From: Antedon mediterranea
Lineage: Eukaryota; Echinodermata; Crinoidea; Comatulida; Antedonidae
Assembly (NCBI RefSeq): GCF_964355755.1
Contig: NC_092674.1
Span: 16,063,001 to 16,127,000, forward strand
Direction: 5' to 3'
Length of the DNA stretch: 64,000 nucleotides
Shown: positions 10,461 through 22,079 of the stretch, one piece after another
Layout: every line of letters begins with the position of its first letter
Position numbering within the stretch: the stretch's first letter is position 1
Notes under the pieces: model-generated
What the model was told of the DNA's origin: nothing
Seen by the model: only the letters and a program-made list of their open reading frames with translations
Database searches by the model: none
Made by a program: the position numbers and the translations under genes

Positions 10461-12416
10461 TCAATGTATTCCTTCTTGTAATTTCTATTCCGTAGATAAC
10501 TATATTATATAGAAGTCGTTTTAGATTTATTTATTTATTTATTTAACAACATATTTAGGCCTATACAGAATTATACACAATCAAGTAGAAATATACATGG
10601 TTTACATTGTATTCTGTCGACAAAAACGGATACAAATTTAAATACTTATAACAATTACAATTAATAATAACAACAAAAAATATAAACTGGAAGTTACGGT
10701 AAATGTTATAAAAAGATGAGAGAGTTATAGACTATACAATAGAATATACAATTTGTTAGCATTACTCTGTAATGTGATATATATGATTTAACATACATAA
10801 TGTTCAGTTTATTAGTAGTATGAAATATGTGTTACAATAATATTAAAGAGGATACAAAAACAGAATATTACGAAGAAAAAAAAGATAGAAGATGTAACAA
10901 AAATTGAATTGAAAAAAAATGAATGAATAAAGATGGCGCTTAACCACGAAAGATAAAAAATAAGATAAGCCTAATATCAAATTGAATGAAGTTAAGTTAA
11001 AATAGAATACCGCCAGTATTGGTATGCAACAAAATCTGTGTAGTGTAAATGTGACATTTTCTTTTCTTTTTACTGTTGTGTGTTTTTGTTATGGGTTGTG
11101 ATCTCTGGGCAATCAATTCAAATTGCGCAGAAAATTTCGAACAGCGCATGATAATTTTCAGTGTTTGATAAATTAAAGCTTATATAGGCTAAAATCTGTA
11201 TAATTTATTTTTAACAATACAGGTAAAAGAGTCAAATGTTAAAATTGGGCAAAGATTTCTTTGCGCCGTGCGCCATTTCAAATTACACAATGTTAATAAC
11301 AACAACTAATAATAATACTAATACTAATACTACAGTACTACTAATAATAATTTAAAAAATAATCATTTGCATAATTTAATTGTACTAGTTTCTCTCATGC
11401 GTTATGATATTCACAGCTTTTTGTATTCGCGCCATTGTGCAGCTGCTGTGTGCATTTACAATTTGTCAACAGAGGGCATACCATTTATAAGATGATAATG
11501 ATGTTCTTTCTGGCGTGTGTACTGTGATTTGTGACTCATGATTTAATTATCGAACCGAGAGTTGTATCATGAAGGTGTTTATTCAACGGCGACAAATACC
11601 ATAAAAGAAGGTCTACAATCTAAGAAACAGTGTATTATTTCTGTTGGCCGTTACAGAAAAAATAAGGTGATAAGTATTTATAGGAATTAACTTCCACAGT
11701 GCTAATGACGTATGTGCACCAACACCTATGGCCAGGATAAAATAAAGGTAATGTATACTAAAATCAGTCGTCATAACCATCTCGTCATTTATTAATGTAT
11801 TAATAATGTTTATTACCCATTAGGCCTAACTAGTATGTGTATACAAACATAAAAACATGGGAGACTTATCGACATGACACTCAACTCAAACAAAACCTGA
11901 CATTTTACTTACTTAATATTAATAATAGTATTATAAAATTACCATAAATGACGGTAATTGTGTACGACGCCGATCTGTAGGCACTACTTTAAAAACAAAC
12001 ATATTTTGCGTGATTAGATTATTTATAAATCAAACGTAGGTCAAACAACTATCGATAAATATTTGTGTACATTATATCTTGCTGTATGTGTAGATAGACC
12101 TATACCATAAATACAATTTGATTAGGCCTACATACTCGTTTTATGTTCTTTGTTGTTTTGTTTATACTAAAACTAAAACCTGCTCAGATTTATTCACGGT
12201 GTTGATAATTGACACGGCGTAGATATTATGGTAATTTAAGATCGTGCATTATGGATAGAGTATTATTATTATTATATATTCCTACATTATTATAATACGC
12301 TTATCATTAAATTGAGCTTTGTACGCTCGAAAAATAGGCCTCATTTTGCATAGGATACGATAGGCCTACCGTGCAGTATAATCTGAATGATTAAATCTGG
12401 AAAGATCCGAAGTAAA

Positions 12417-12440
12417 GAGGGCGGATGGGGGAGGGGGAGG
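12417..12440 (+). other. Potential G-quadruplex tract
   Basis: Four runs of three or more G with very short spacers (GGGCGGATGGGGGAGGGGG then AGGG). It stands out from the AT-rich surroundings. Function is unknown. Confidence 0.55.
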
Positions 12441-13659
12441 GTTGTTATAAATTATTATTATTCAAGTCTCAATTACCTGCACAATTCTAGCGATAAGTCT
12501 TTCACCTGAATTATTTATTCATTTGTTGCTTTAGTCACCGGTAAATGATTGTTGTTATAAGCATATTCACTATAGACACAGTCTAGATACTGGTTGGTTT
12601 TAGAAGATTGTTTACATAAACAATTTCACACACCATTTTCTATAAAAACACGTTCTTTTGTTGATAGAATACGATAGGCCTGCTGATTTCACGCACCATA
12701 ATATAATATCAATGGCTATTAATTAACGTGCAGCTGCTAAGATCGCAACACGTGCGCAGTTGTTGTTGTTCTGCTAATCAAAACGTACAAATGGAAATTA
12801 ATAGTTAGGCAGAGCAGTAGGTCTACATAATATCTAATGTTGAAAGCCTGGCGAAGGTTTCAATAATTATGAGTTTTATAGGATTAGGTAGGTAGGCCTA
12901 ATCCGTAGATGTTAACCCGACCACCACATCAAAATAAAAAAACCACGAATGTTATACAGTAACCACTACCCAACTGTCATTAATTACCAACTTAACCACT
13001 AACGTAGTAAACTTCATTCATAATACAACCACACGTAGGCCTAATGACAGTTTTAAATTATTGTTTTGTATATTTTTTCATCATTTATGGCGGACTGTCC
13101 GCTCGTACATTCATTTCTTGAATACACTTGGACAAAGGTTCTATATATGTATCATGATAGTTTTACTTTAAACTTTGCCTTCATGTTGTCACCTGCCTGA
13201 TGTCCCTTTATCCGCCATATATATTTGTCTTAACATTCAAGTATGTTTAATGTAAAACTTTAGTAAGTAATTTGAGCAATTACACAATTTGGAAACTTAG
13301 AACAGCGATTTTAATAACCAACATTTTCAAACCAGCACAAAAGAATCAATATATAGGCCTATAATGTAACTTTAATTTCGGGCCTGTTTCTGCTGAGAGG
13401 CTAGAAAATTCGATCATATTGCGAATACGTTAATTTACTTGTTAGGAGAAATGGGACAATTTTGAATTGATTATGGTGTAAATATGAGTTCTATAATTTC
13501 TGATGTCTTTGGCTGCAAGGTTATGACCACGTGGATGCCAATTTGTTGATGAAAACAAACAGAAATGCAATTAGGAAGAGCGATATATTTACATATATCC
13601 AGTACCGTATGATTTGATATATTTCCCCCTGAAAAAAATAATTTGTTAAAATGTTTTGT

Positions 13660-13990
13660 TGAATATGCAATTCTAATCACATTATATTAGTTATGCCTAT
13701 TCACTTTGACCAAAAATTAGATGGAAAACAAATATTTAGGCCTACCTATAAAAATAGTAATTTAAAGCAAAAAAAAAAAAGGAAAAATTGGGCTGCCAGC
13801 CAATGGTTTTTTCGGTTGAATTTAACCGTTTATTTGGTTTTTTTTATAAGTGAAAACAATTATTTTCGTTTTTTTTTTCTTTGAAAGTGATTAACTTTAT
13901 TAAAACTACAAAATGGCCGCCTGTTCATAGTCTGATTGTATTAATCTTTATTTTTCATGTTTTGGGGTACAATGCATCTGTCAAAAAAAC
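13660..13990 (+). repeat. Dispersed repeat, copy 1 of 3
   Basis: Similar to 54165-54430 on the same strand and in part to 52930-53085 inverted. Shared landmarks are CACTTTGACCAAAAA, AATTTAAAGCAAAAAAA, a TATTAATCTT segment and ACAATRCATCT. The sequence is non-coding and of unknown class. Confidence 0.7.
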
Positions 13991-16225
13991 ACTGAATTTT
14001 TCATTCGCCTTTTTGCTCCCTCAAAAAAAAATCTAGGTCGTTATGTGAATCAGCAATTTAGCGGACGAGAACTAAATAATATTGGCTAGCATCAAGTACC
14101 TACACTTATCGGATTAGTTATAGAGCTGTACAAATTGACTTCATCACACTGTCTGTCAGGTATGTATAAATTCTGGATCATGATTTATTAATACCACATA
14201 TAAAATGCAATAACCGATAATATTCTGGAAGAGACCACATTATGTGCATGTTTATAACGATTGCACTCAGGCTTCTTTGTAATTTACAGTTCACGATTGG
14301 CTGTTGTCAGTTTGCCAATTTACCGGTGCCTACTCCATATAATTATAGCATAATATTATCAACAGCAATCCGATATACTGCCACAGCTCTGTTTCCGTGT
14401 ATTCATACGGTTCCGAGCTTTTTGTATATAATTTAATCTCCAGTACGTATTATTTCTTACAAGTAACAATGGATAAACATAAAGGTAAGGAACTTTATAA
14501 TATCTGTCGAAGTATATTAGATTCGTCAGGTGGGCCTCGCCTCAAAAGTAAATCCTGATTACAATACAAGTTAGACTATCAAAAAATTGGTGGCGACCAT
14601 ACTGTCATGTTGGGAAATACGTGAAAGTGTAAGTATTTGACTGGGCCTATCCCCCACCCTATGTGCAAGTAACTTAAAATAATAAATGGCATAATTCTGT
14701 AGATAAAAAATGTTCAGTTAATATTTTGTATAGTATTCAAATTTCAAATTATCGTAATTTTGAATTATAAAATAATAGTAAGTACCGTATAAATAAACTT
14801 GGCAATGATAGAATTATGGACACTGAAATAATTATAAAAGCTGCCTTCCCAATTCACGAACAGATAAGAACGGAACACACCCATCATTTCTAGCAGATAT
14901 CTGTTTAAAACCGGCTTATTATTCTGAGAAATTAAAAATTGTAAACAAAAGTGTAATAATCTAGAAGGAAATGGGTATGAGTTGCAATAAAGGAGTCGGC
15001 CTGTAGGCCAATGGTACATATAACCATTTAACCATTATCATTTTCATAACATAGTATGAAAATGCACATGCAGTACATTATAGGCTAACTAAACACGAAT
15101 GATTTGCAATTTCATTTCATTTCATAGTAACTTTTTAAAAAAGGGATAATAAACGCAGCTGGTGAACGCAGAGAATATTCTTTGCTAACAAATAAAAGCA
15201 AAACTAACTAAGTTATAAACAGAGTCTGTGTCGGTGTGTGGTTCTTACTAATATTTCTTGTCGACTCGAGCTACTGTTTTATTAGGGAGAATTGATATCA
15301 AAACAAATATCATGAAATCCATATGGCATATTGAATACAGCTTAACATTTGTACTATTTTAATTTCACTTGCAGACCTAGTCTAACAAGACCCGGATCCC
15401 CATTTAAACCTTGGAAACTTATAGCCCCACCATATATTATAATTAACATGAATTACAGTCGGAATTCAGTGCATTTTAACACTTAATTTTTCTACTGGAT
15501 TCATAAAAGCCAAACAACATGACAACCCTTAATTTTTATTATTATTCTTTGAGAAGCCAAACTTTATTTATTCTGTGCTCCCTAGCGCCTATACTAGTTC
15601 TAACGCGTCTACGTAAAAATGAATAGACAACATACTAATTTCGGTAATAGACCTTTTCTAGCAAAATGTTCATGAATATAAATAACTTGCTCATACAGTC
15701 ATATCGAAACACACTCAAGAACGATGTAATGTCCGGTGAAATAAATCTAGGCCTACTACTAAATCAGTATTGGTTAAAGCGTTCAAATTGTCCTTAAGTA
15801 TCGTTTCCGTTGTATAGTTTTGTTCCTTCCTTAAATTATACCCACGCCTGGCATACCACACGATTGTTTTCAAGATTCTATATGAGCTGTCAAACTATTT
15901 ATATTTTTCCTGTTTAATACATTGGTGGACTAAGATATCGTTATTCAGTGTTCTAAAAGGTAAATTTATTCAAATTCATTTTAGACGGCCCTTAATGTGA
16001 ATAACGTTTAATAATTATCAATACTAAAGGGTGAGCTCGCTCCCCCTCTAGGAAGTGTAGACGATGGTTCTCGGAATGATAATGTTCTCCTTGCACGTTT
16101 TCTGTCGGTTACCATTATTGAAAATGCTTGACATTCGTAAAACTAAACTACTTTGTTTCACAGTGTTTTAGTAAATTAATAACATTTTAAAGTATAGTGT
16201 TTATTGTTTGGTAGGGCCCTATGGG

Positions 16226-16273
16226 AAGGCGGAGTTCATTTGAGGGAGGTGCTTATTCGAGGGATATATGTTA
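16226..16273 (+). repeat. 48-bp direct repeat, copy 1
   Basis: Begins AAGGCGGAGTTCATTTGAGG and ends GGGATATATGTTA. It is repeated without visible change at 16543-16590. A related GAGGCGTTTATTC segment lies between the copies near 16501. Confidence 0.9.
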
Positions 16274-16542
16274 AATTTTCTACTTTTAATAATATGGTAA
16301 CATTTATAATCAAATGAAATCCTCTAATAGATATGAAAAGTGGTAAAAAGGAATAACAAATGCTTTGTAAATTGTAGATAACGGTGCGATGAATTCTACT
16401 ACAAATAGTATAATTGTGTTATTATAAATGTGGATGGACGTTTATTAGATAGTTGGGTTGGGGGGTGGGGGACTATTATTCAAAGTGATGTTTTATTGGA
16501 GAGGCGTTTATTCAAATAAATACCATCCTAATAATTATTAAT

Positions 16543-16590
16543 AAGGCGGAGTTCATTTGAGGGAGGTGCTTATTCGAGGGATATATGTTA
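16543..16590 (+). repeat. 48-bp direct repeat, copy 2
   Basis: Second copy of 16226-16273, 317 bp downstream. Confidence 0.9.
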
Positions 16591-17397
16591 TTGTGCTCGC
16601 CTATGTCAGAATTAACCATAATTTATATATAGATCAGATCGTCAATCGCACAGCAAAGACGGTAATCTTCTCCGGCACAATTTAATAAACAGATCTTTTA
16701 AACAAATATGAAGCATGCAATGTAATTTTAGTAAGTAATGTTTTATAGTGTGCAATGGTATACTTAATTTGTTGACGGAATTCATAATGTATACGATAGT
16801 CAGAGAAGCTTATAACAGTAAAAAATAGAGATTACTTTGTTGATAATAGCTCTCTGACACCATGGTAATCAGCACTACTTCTCGTAGGCCTACTCTTCAA
16901 CACATATCACATTTATGCTCCTTCATAATGATACATCCTGTAAGCCTGACTTGAATTTTAGAGTTTGCCATAGCGGTTTTTGTAATCTCACAAATGTATT
17001 TACCCTTGCCGTTTTACAAATCACATACCACTGTACGGTTTAGAGTTTTGTCCTTTTAATACAATGTGCAGGCCTACAGTGTTATTTTAGTGTTCTTATT
17101 ATGTCTTACATGGCCTAAGGTACGTTACGTAACGAAACAGGACGACGCGTGATCGATCTGTTACTAGTGTACATTTTGATTTATACATGCCTAAAGTTTG
17201 ATTCACAGTAGGAAGAAACAACGTCAGTAAGAAAATGTACCAGCGAAAGATCATTCGAGCTATCCCTTTCATTCACTTTCTTCATCTTTCAAGCTCACCG
17301 ATAATTCTTTGGAAATGAAACTCAATATAAAATTAACAATAAATCTCTAATTTATTTTTAGAAAAGAAAAACCTTCCGAAGATTAATAAACTTCATC

Positions 17398-19224
17398 ATG
17401 GAGTCAACAAGCGAGTCTTCGGCTGCTGAGGACACAGGAGCCCCTTATTCTCTATTATCAGTTGCATCAGAGTACCCATCAGATATATCTAATTCGCTTC
17501 AAGAATCGTCACCTGAATCGGTAGCATCACTTGATTCACCTAGGTCTTCTTGGCGATCAGCAAACCCAACAAACCGCCTTCTAATGCCTTCATCTTGCCT
17601 CGGCGAGGATTTTATCAATATTGACCATGCCGATAAGGTATTGGAAATGTTTCGAATTTGTAAAAATGAACAAAGGGGAACAGATTTAATTATAAAAATA
17701 AATTCGTTTGAAGTTCACTGCCACAGAGTGGTCTTATCCTCGGTCAGTAGCTACTTTTTTGATATTTTAACTTGTTCAACACAAAAGGTACGCAACGAAT
17801 ACATAGAACTAAGTGGCATTGACCCAGAAGTTCTGTTTTCATTGATTGATTACGCGTATACTGCAGAGTTAACACTACCTAAAAAGAAAATACAAGCACT
17901 TTATGAAGCCGCAAATATATTGCAATTTAGTTCAGTTGTCGACGCCTGTCGCAAACATCTTGGACGATATCGTAAACGTTCAACATCACGATCTCGCACA
18001 GTATCGTCAGAAACTACGAGAGGCAGAGCGCGAACACCTGAAGGTAGAAGATTGCTTGAAAAGAAAGATTTGTCTGTTCATCATGGAGTAGAATCACAAT
18101 TAAAGAAACGATCTGCATCCGCAAGCCGACTTAATAGTCTTTCTCATCCGAAACAGGACATAACAGTCCCTAAAATAAACGATAAGCCAAAGAGATGGTC
18201 TTCTAATACAAAACTTTATGATTCGTCACAACAAAACATTTGTAATCAGTTGAAAGGAAATCAACGAACATCTTCACATTCACGATTAAATTATTCATCG
18301 AATTCAGGCGTCAACACAAACAATATTAGACGTAATTCATTGAAGCCAAGGGACAAATTTCGTCGGAGAGACGGGATGTCAGTTGCGGCGAAATCTGCAC
18401 AAGTTCGAGATAAAAAATATGTGAATTCTGTCGTGAATTCAGATCGTGAACTAACAGAAAACACACCAACAATGGTAGACGCATCATCTCAAACGGAAAC
18501 TAAATGTAAATGTGGAGATTCGCCAAGAACAGTTTCACCGGGTAGTTTTGATTCTGGATTTCGCTCTGATAGTGCATTAAGTGTTGCTAGTTTGCCAAGA
18601 GAAAACGTCAATACGGTACAATACAAATCACACACTGCTGAAAGTGATTCCGATGATAATGTATTTGAAAATAACAATAAGGTCAAAACTAATAAAAATC
18701 CAAAGATATGTGTGAGTTCTAGCGATAAAGAAGGGGAGACCTTTGTCGGTCATCATCGACGTATATTTCAAAGTAACGCAATAGCGGAGGAATTTTCGTT
18801 TTCTGATCCAAATCATGCTAGAAAATTGCTCCGAGGCCTAAATCGACTTCGAAACGAAGAGTTATTCACAGAAGTCATGGTACGGTTCAGTTCAACAAAA
18901 CTCATGTGTCATCGGATTATGCTAGAATCTTTCAGTCCTTTTTTTGCTAAACTATTTGAACCGGAAAAGTATGGGGCTGGCATTTTGGAAGTAAATATTC
19001 CGAAACTTAAACCAGACATTTTTCGAAAACTTCTTACGTTTTTATATACGGGTAAAATAAACTTAGTTGCAAGGGATTGTGTGAATGTATTTAAGGTATC
19101 TAAGAAATTTGGATTGGAAGATGTGTGTGACGCTTGCCGTATGTTTGTTTTCCCAGATGGACGAATAACAAAAAGCAGAGAAAATTTATTAACTTCCAGT
19201 ATGGAATCATTGTTAATTAGGTAA
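17398..19224 (+). CDS. Double BTB/POZ-domain protein
   Basis: A 608-residue open frame without introns. BTB domain 1 spans about residues 77-192 (DLIIKINSFEVHCHRVVLSS, then SYFFDIL, FSLIDYAYTAEL and a final AANILQF..VVDACRKHL). BTB domain 2 spans about 474-587 (LFTEVMVRFSSTKLMCHRIM, LESFSPFFAKLF, FRKLLTFLYTGKINL, then FGLEDVCDACRMF). Both keep the core D/E-V and H-R/H-K..L features and the LYTG-type helix. Between them is a polar Ser/Arg-rich linker (RKRSTSRSRT from about 193) with several arginine/serine clusters. No kelch, BACK or zinc-finger domain is visible. BTB proteins commonly dimerise and serve as CUL3 adaptors or scaffolds; the role here is unknown. A 3' splice-like TTTTATTTTTAG ends at 17361, so a 5'UTR exon is likely. 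The stop overlaps a plausible donor (TTAG|GTAACT at 19217-19224), so a longer spliced form cannot be excluded. Confidence 0.9.
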   Translation: MESTSESSAAEDTGAPYSLLSVASEYPSDISNSLQESSPESVASLDSPRSSWRSANPTNRLLMPSSCLGEDFINIDHADKVLEMFRICKNEQRGTDLIIKINSFEVHCHRVVLSSVSSYFFDILTCSTQKVRNEYIELSGIDPEVLFSLIDYAYTAELTLPKKKIQALYEAANILQFSSVVDACRKHLGRYRKRSTSRSRTVSSETTRGRARTPEGRRLLEKKDLSVHHGVESQLKKRSASASRLNSLSHPKQDITVPKINDKPKRWSSNTKLYDSSQQNICNQLKGNQRTSSHSRLNYSSNSGVNTNNIRRNSLKPRDKFRRRDGMSVAAKSAQVRDKKYVNSVVNSDRELTENTPTMVDASSQTETKCKCGDSPRTVSPGSFDSGFRSDSALSVASLPRENVNTVQYKSHTAESDSDDNVFENNNKVKTNKNPKICVSSSDKEGETFVGHHRRIFQSNAIAEEFSFSDPNHARKLLRGLNRLRNEELFTEVMVRFSSTKLMCHRIMLESFSPFFAKLFEPEKYGAGILEVNIPKLKPDIFRKLLTFLYTGKINLVARDCVNVFKVSKKFGLEDVCDACRMFVFPDGRITKSRENLLTSSMESLLIR

Positions 19225-19966
19225 CTTCACGTAATATTAGTAGGCCTACATAGGTTAAATACCGATTTTGACATTGTATGAAATGGTTGAACAGAAGACA
19301 CTATACTGTAAGGCGACATTAATTTTAGTTTTAAAAAACAATTTTGCTAGCGTCGTAAGTGCCTCTTAAAGCAATACGCAGCTTACAACAGTGAGTGAGT
19401 TGAGGCAATGGATGATGAATAATCTTTATGTTAACTGACGCCACAATACAGTGACGTGATATCGTGTGCTTTATAAAGGGTAACCCTCTGGCTGCGCTGA
19501 AGGTTTGCTTTTTGGCGATGGATCAGCGCAATTTTCATCCTTTAAACAAGTGCAATATCAGGGGAATTGCAATTTTCTTAACTTAACCACTGAAAGTTGT
19601 GGACTTTTGCGTTGGTCGGGCCACAGTTTGGTCTCGGGCACAGGCAACCGTAATTTCATGCCGCATAAAAAAGTCTGCGAAATGCATGCTGCTGTAAATC
19701 TTTAATTGTTTTATCGTGCCTTTCATCTATCTCTTGACTCGGCGTCAAGGATAATATCTATTTTCAAAATACATAAGGCAGCGGCCCGAGGTATAAAAAT
19801 ATTAATCTATACAAATTTGATACAATATTAATATAGTGTTTTTGTGTTTAATCGGCCCAAAGAGGAAGAACAAATCGGCACAACAATTCTTTGGAACATA
19901 CTCAGCATAGTTTACAGTGAATATATAGATGTAGTAACTTTTATTGTGGGATTCGAACTTTTTAAC
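19225..19966. other. 3' flank of the BTB gene, no feature recognised
   Basis: Likely includes the 3'UTR. No strong AATAAA was found close to the stop. No repeat or coding signal was recognised. Confidence 0.4.
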
Positions 19967-20091
19967 AAACGCCCTCGATAGGGTACCATGTAAACGCCCT
20001 CGATAGGGTACCATGTAAACGCCCTCGATAGGGTACCATGTAAACGCCCTCGATAGGGTACCATGTAAACGCCCTCGATAGGGTACCATGT
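19967..20091 (+). repeat. Five identical 25-bp tandem repeats
   Basis: The 25-bp unit starts AAACGCCCTCGATAGGGTAC and ends CATGT. Five copies are perfect, and a sixth breaks off after AAACGC. Each contains the GGTACC palindrome. The period is not a multiple of three, so the overlapping ORF on the - strand is not a real protein repeat. Confidence 0.97.
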
Positions 20092-20224
20092 AAACGCACG
20101 AGGCTCCTCAGTTTACGCAAACCAGCTTTTTAGTTTTATTATTCTTGGTTTTGTTTGTTTGTTTGTTTGTTTTTACTGATTTTCCACACAAAATGAATAT
20201 GATAATTAGGTAACAATAAACATA

Positions 20225-20300
20225 TATATATATACAAGAAAGATGTGTGGCTGGTGGGCAAATAGGTTCAAAGAACTTTAAGGCTTACCCACCAGAAAAG
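20225..20300 (-). mobile_element. LINE 3'UTR with stem-loop
   Basis: Immediately after the RT stop on the - strand, CTGGTGGGTAAGCC and GCCCACCAGCC can pair around a loop of about 25 nt. A (TA)n tract follows. Such 3' hairpins near the end of LINE RNA often bind the RT, so this is probably the recognition end of the element below. Confidence 0.55.
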
Positions 20301-20315
20301 ATACAATAAACATTA

Positions 20316-21170
20316 TCAAGTATAACGAGTAATTAATACATAGTAAAAAATAATGTAATTGGTTTTGGATATGTTAAGAATTAATTTATTGCATTTTAAC
20401 CAGTTTGATATGTTACAAAGTTCATTGTTCATGATATTAAATAAAGTGTTAAGATTAGAATGTGAATAAAATATGTTAGTATCATCGGCAAAAAGAATAA
20501 ATTTGAGTATTCTAGAGCTGGAGGGTATGTCGTTAACGAAAATAGAAAATAAAAGTGGGCCTAAGATTGAGCCTTGGGGAACTCCACATGTAATAAGTGA
20601 GTAACTAGAAGTAAAGGAATTGACAGAGGTAAATTGGTAACGATTAGATAGATAACTTGTAATGAGTTGGAGAGGAAGGCCTCTGACTCCATAATGTCTA
20701 AGTTTATATAGAAGGATATCATGGTTAATGGTGTCAAATGCCTTTGACAAGTCAAGGAAAAGTCCAATAGTAAATTTATCATTACTTAGGGCTTTAGTTA
20801 TATTATCATAAATGTCTAATAAAGCAAGATCCGTTGAGAAGTTTTTCCTAAATCCATACTGATGTTCAAATAATATATTGTGCTTGTTAAAAAAGGACGA
20901 GAATCTAATATAAATTAAGCGCTCAAGAATTTTGGAAAAAACAAGAAGTAAGGAAATTGGTCTATAGTTACTAAAATGATGAACATCATCTTTTTTATAA
21001 ATCGGAAAACCCTTAGCAATTTTTAGTAAATCAGGGAAAATACCAGTTTGTAAACAACTATTAAAAATATGGGTAAGTGGTTTGCATATGGAGTAAGAAA
21101 TATATTTGATAATTTTGTTTGAAAAACCATCGAAACCAGGGCATTTTTTATTTTGGAGGCCATAAATCAT
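20316..21170 (-). pseudogene. LINE reverse transcriptase (3' half of a broken ORF2)
   Basis: A 284-residue frame with RT motifs in order: NYRPISLLLVFSKILERLIY, HQYGFRKNFSTDLALL, FLDLSKAFDTINHDILLYKL, TCGVPQGSILGPLLF and LFADDTN. The catalytic Asp pair is intact. The protein stops soon after NISKTNYIIF, so the RT thumb and C-terminal region are deleted. It continues ORF2 from 21173-22066 through a frameshift near 21175. The motif set fits the Jockey/CR1/L2 group; exact clade not determined. Confidence 0.9.
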
Positions 21171-21172
21171 TT

Positions 21173-22066
21173 TCAGTAACCGGGGTTAAAAAAAGAGAAT
21201 TGTTCAATGGTTGTGAAAAGAGAGGTAGTAAAATCAGTATTATTATTGATAGTTGATGTTTTAATATTGTTGACAAGTTTAGGGCCAATGTTAATAAAGT
21301 AGTCATTAAATTTAGAGGTAATTTGTTGAGGATCTAAAATTTTAGAATTGTTGTGTAAAAAATACGAGGGCAGAGGTTTTTTAGAATTTTTTCCCAGTAC
21401 ATTATTGATTGTTTGCCAAGTTTTTTGAATATCGTGTTTATAAAGATTAAATTTATCAGAAAAATATTTTTTTTTTATTATACGAAGTAAATTGGTAATT
21501 TTGTTCCTATGTTGAGTATACTTATCTCTGTCCTTATGTTTACCAGATTTAAGGTATTTTTTATATAGTTTGTTTCTGGTATCGATGGATTTTATTAGCC
21601 CATGGGTTATCCATGGCTTTGTAGTTTCTTTAAGGAGGTTACGTTTATGTCGAACAGTTTTAATACTATCATTGTAGAGGGTGCTAAATCTATCATGAAA
21701 ACTGTTATAAGCGTGGTTGGGATCATTGTCTATGTTATATATATAAGACCAATCTTCATCTAATAAACTGTTGTTTAGTGATGAGATAGAATTATTCGTC
21801 TCACATTTCAAATAAATGTATTTGGACGTAGTGTTTAAAGTTGGAGAAGATGATATGGACTTTTGAATTAAAGAAAAAACTGGGAAATGATCAGAATTAT
21901 CAGAATAAAATATGCCGGTACAAATATTGTCTGATATATTATTGGTAAAGATATTATCAATTAGAGTTGCGGTTGATCTAGTTACCCTAGTGGGTCTTGT
22001 CGTTAATGGAAAGAAGTTGGATTGAAATAGGGAGTTAATAAAATCTAATCTTGTGGAGTTAATCAT
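21173..22066 (-). pseudogene. LINE ORF2 5' part (endonuclease end and linker)
   Basis: A 297-residue frame starts inside the C-terminal end of an APE-type endonuclease (TRSTATLIDNIF, then SDHFPVF). It continues through the long basic linker typical before the RT (TRNKLYKKYLKSGKHKDRDK, YTQHRNKITNLLR, KTWQTINNVLGKN). It ends at a stop two bases from the RT frame. The element is 5' truncated, since the catalytic N-terminal part of the endonuclease is absent. Confidence 0.88.
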
Positions 22067-22079
22067 TAATCATTCATCA

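Larger units (their letters stand above)
10500..17360. other. Long gene-poor stretch
   Basis: No convincing exon, conserved ORF or RNA gene in nearly 7 kb. It contains a (TTTA)n tract near 10529-10555, AT-rich low-complexity DNA, a G-rich tract at 12417-12440, one member of a dispersed repeat (13660-13990), a 48-bp direct repeat (16226-16273 and 16543-16590), and many TAGGCCTA motifs. It could carry 5'UTR exons or regulatory DNA of the BTB gene, which cannot be judged from sequence alone. Confidence 0.5.

Noticed and set aside
14425-14486. TATATAA followed by ACAATGG and a GTAAGG donor, like a small first exon
   Set aside because: If joined to the acceptor at 17361 it does not read in frame into the BTB protein; no other support.
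19802-20089. Apparent protein repeat VPYRGRLHGTLSRAF on the - strand
   Set aside because: Created by a 25-bp DNA repeat that cycles through all frames; not a protein repeat.
19967-20091. CRISPR-like array
   Set aside because: Repeats are contiguous without spacers and the genome is eukaryotic; it is a minisatellite.
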